21,999 bases of DNA from Sphingomonadaceae bacterium (lineage in GTDB: Bacteria > Pseudomonadota > Alphaproteobacteria > Sphingomonadales > Sphingomonadaceae): the NCBI GenBank assembly GCA_023384025.1, contig JAHDXX010000019.1, forward strand, positions 1-21,999. The letters are read 5' to 3'. Positions 21,783 to 21,999 of this stretch are shown here, piece after piece. The translations under genes and the position numbers were made by a program. Position 1 is the stretch's first letter; each line of letters begins with the position of its first letter. Below the pieces are notes generated by a model. The model was not told the origin of the DNA, ran no database searches, and worked only from the letters and a program-made list of their open reading frames with translations.

Positions 21783-21999
21783 TCAGAGTGCCGCAACCCG
21801 CTTGGTCAGGCGCGACATCTTGCGCGAAGCGGTGTTCTTGTGCAGCACGCCGCGGGCAACACCGCGTGCGAGCTCGGGCTGGGCGGCCTTGAGGGCTTCG
21901 GCAGCTGCCTGCTTGTCGCCACCGGCCAGCGCCAGTTCGACCTTCTTCACGAAGCTGCGGATGCGGCTCATGCGCGCGCCGTTGATTTCGGCACGGTTG
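21783..21999 (-). CDS. rpsT: 30S ribosomal protein S20, 5' end outside the window
   Basis: The C-terminal 72 residues of bS20: NRAEINGARMSRIRSFVKKV is followed by the AL-rich helical repeats and HKNTASRKMSRLTKRVAAL at the end. The reading frame is open to the window edge; about 14 N-terminal residues are missing, judged from the usual length near 86. The internal ATG at 21971 is not the start, because conserved S20 sequence continues upstream of it. It binds 16S rRNA in the small subunit. Two hairpins follow the stop and separate it from dnaA. Confidence 0.95.
   Translation of the reverse strand, partial: NRAEINGARMSRIRSFVKKVELALAGGDKQAAAEALKAAQPELARGVARGVLHKNTASRKMSRLTKRVAAL

Overview
The window looks like a chromosomal segment of a sphingomonad-type alphaproteobacterium (order Sphingomonadales, perhaps near Erythrobacter or Novosphingobium). 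The reasons are the high GC content judged by eye, the GC-rich codon use, the rpsT-dnaA gene pair, the rnpA-yidD-yidC-engB cluster, and several copies of a 'CCGTTCG...TCGAAG' palindromic interspersed repeat that I associate with sphingomonad genomes. No search was run, so the taxonomy is inference.

Layout from left to right. Positions 1-3032: the first codons of a leftward HerA-like ATPase, then a rightward overlapping trio of pabB-pabC fusion (folate), RluA-type pseudouridine synthase and arfB (ribosome rescue). Positions 3033-4203: a palindromic repeat, rpmG (L33) with a structured leader, and lolA (lipoprotein carrier). Positions 4204-4449 hold no recognisable protein gene but carry what looks like a small structured RNA with a promoter, two stem-loops and a strong intrinsic terminator. 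Positions 4450-7601: rnpA-yidD-yidC-engB (tRNA processing, membrane protein insertion, ribosome assembly). A palindromic repeat sits between yidC and engB and reaches to just before the engB start codon.

Positions 7602-11142 are accessory: two leftward VOC/glyoxalase-family genes separated by a multi-hairpin inverted repeat, a glutathione S-transferase-like gene, a secreted S1/P1-type zinc nuclease, a second full copy of the palindromic repeat, and a cupin. Positions 11175-13586: dapE (lysine/DAP pathway) and a DAACS-family symporter. Positions 13587-14623: an island of visibly lower GC with one DUF3800-family gene and a 9-bp inverted repeat at its left edge.

Positions 14624-17878, leftward: an OafA-like acyltransferase with a C-terminal SGNH domain, then dapB, then nth. 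dapB overlaps the acyltransferase and has no ATG, GTG or TTG next to its conserved N-terminus; an in-frame ACG sits where the ATG would be expected. Positions 17920-19822: a sirtuin deacylase (rightward) converging on an E1-like MoeB/ThiF-family gene and a DUF983 gene (leftward). Positions 19872-21999: dnaA, a 444-base spacer with hairpins, and the 5'-truncated rpsT.

Most of the window is housekeeping. The strongest candidates for something undescribed are the putative small RNA between lolA and rnpA, the non-canonical dapB start inside the acyltransferase gene, and the DUF3800 island.
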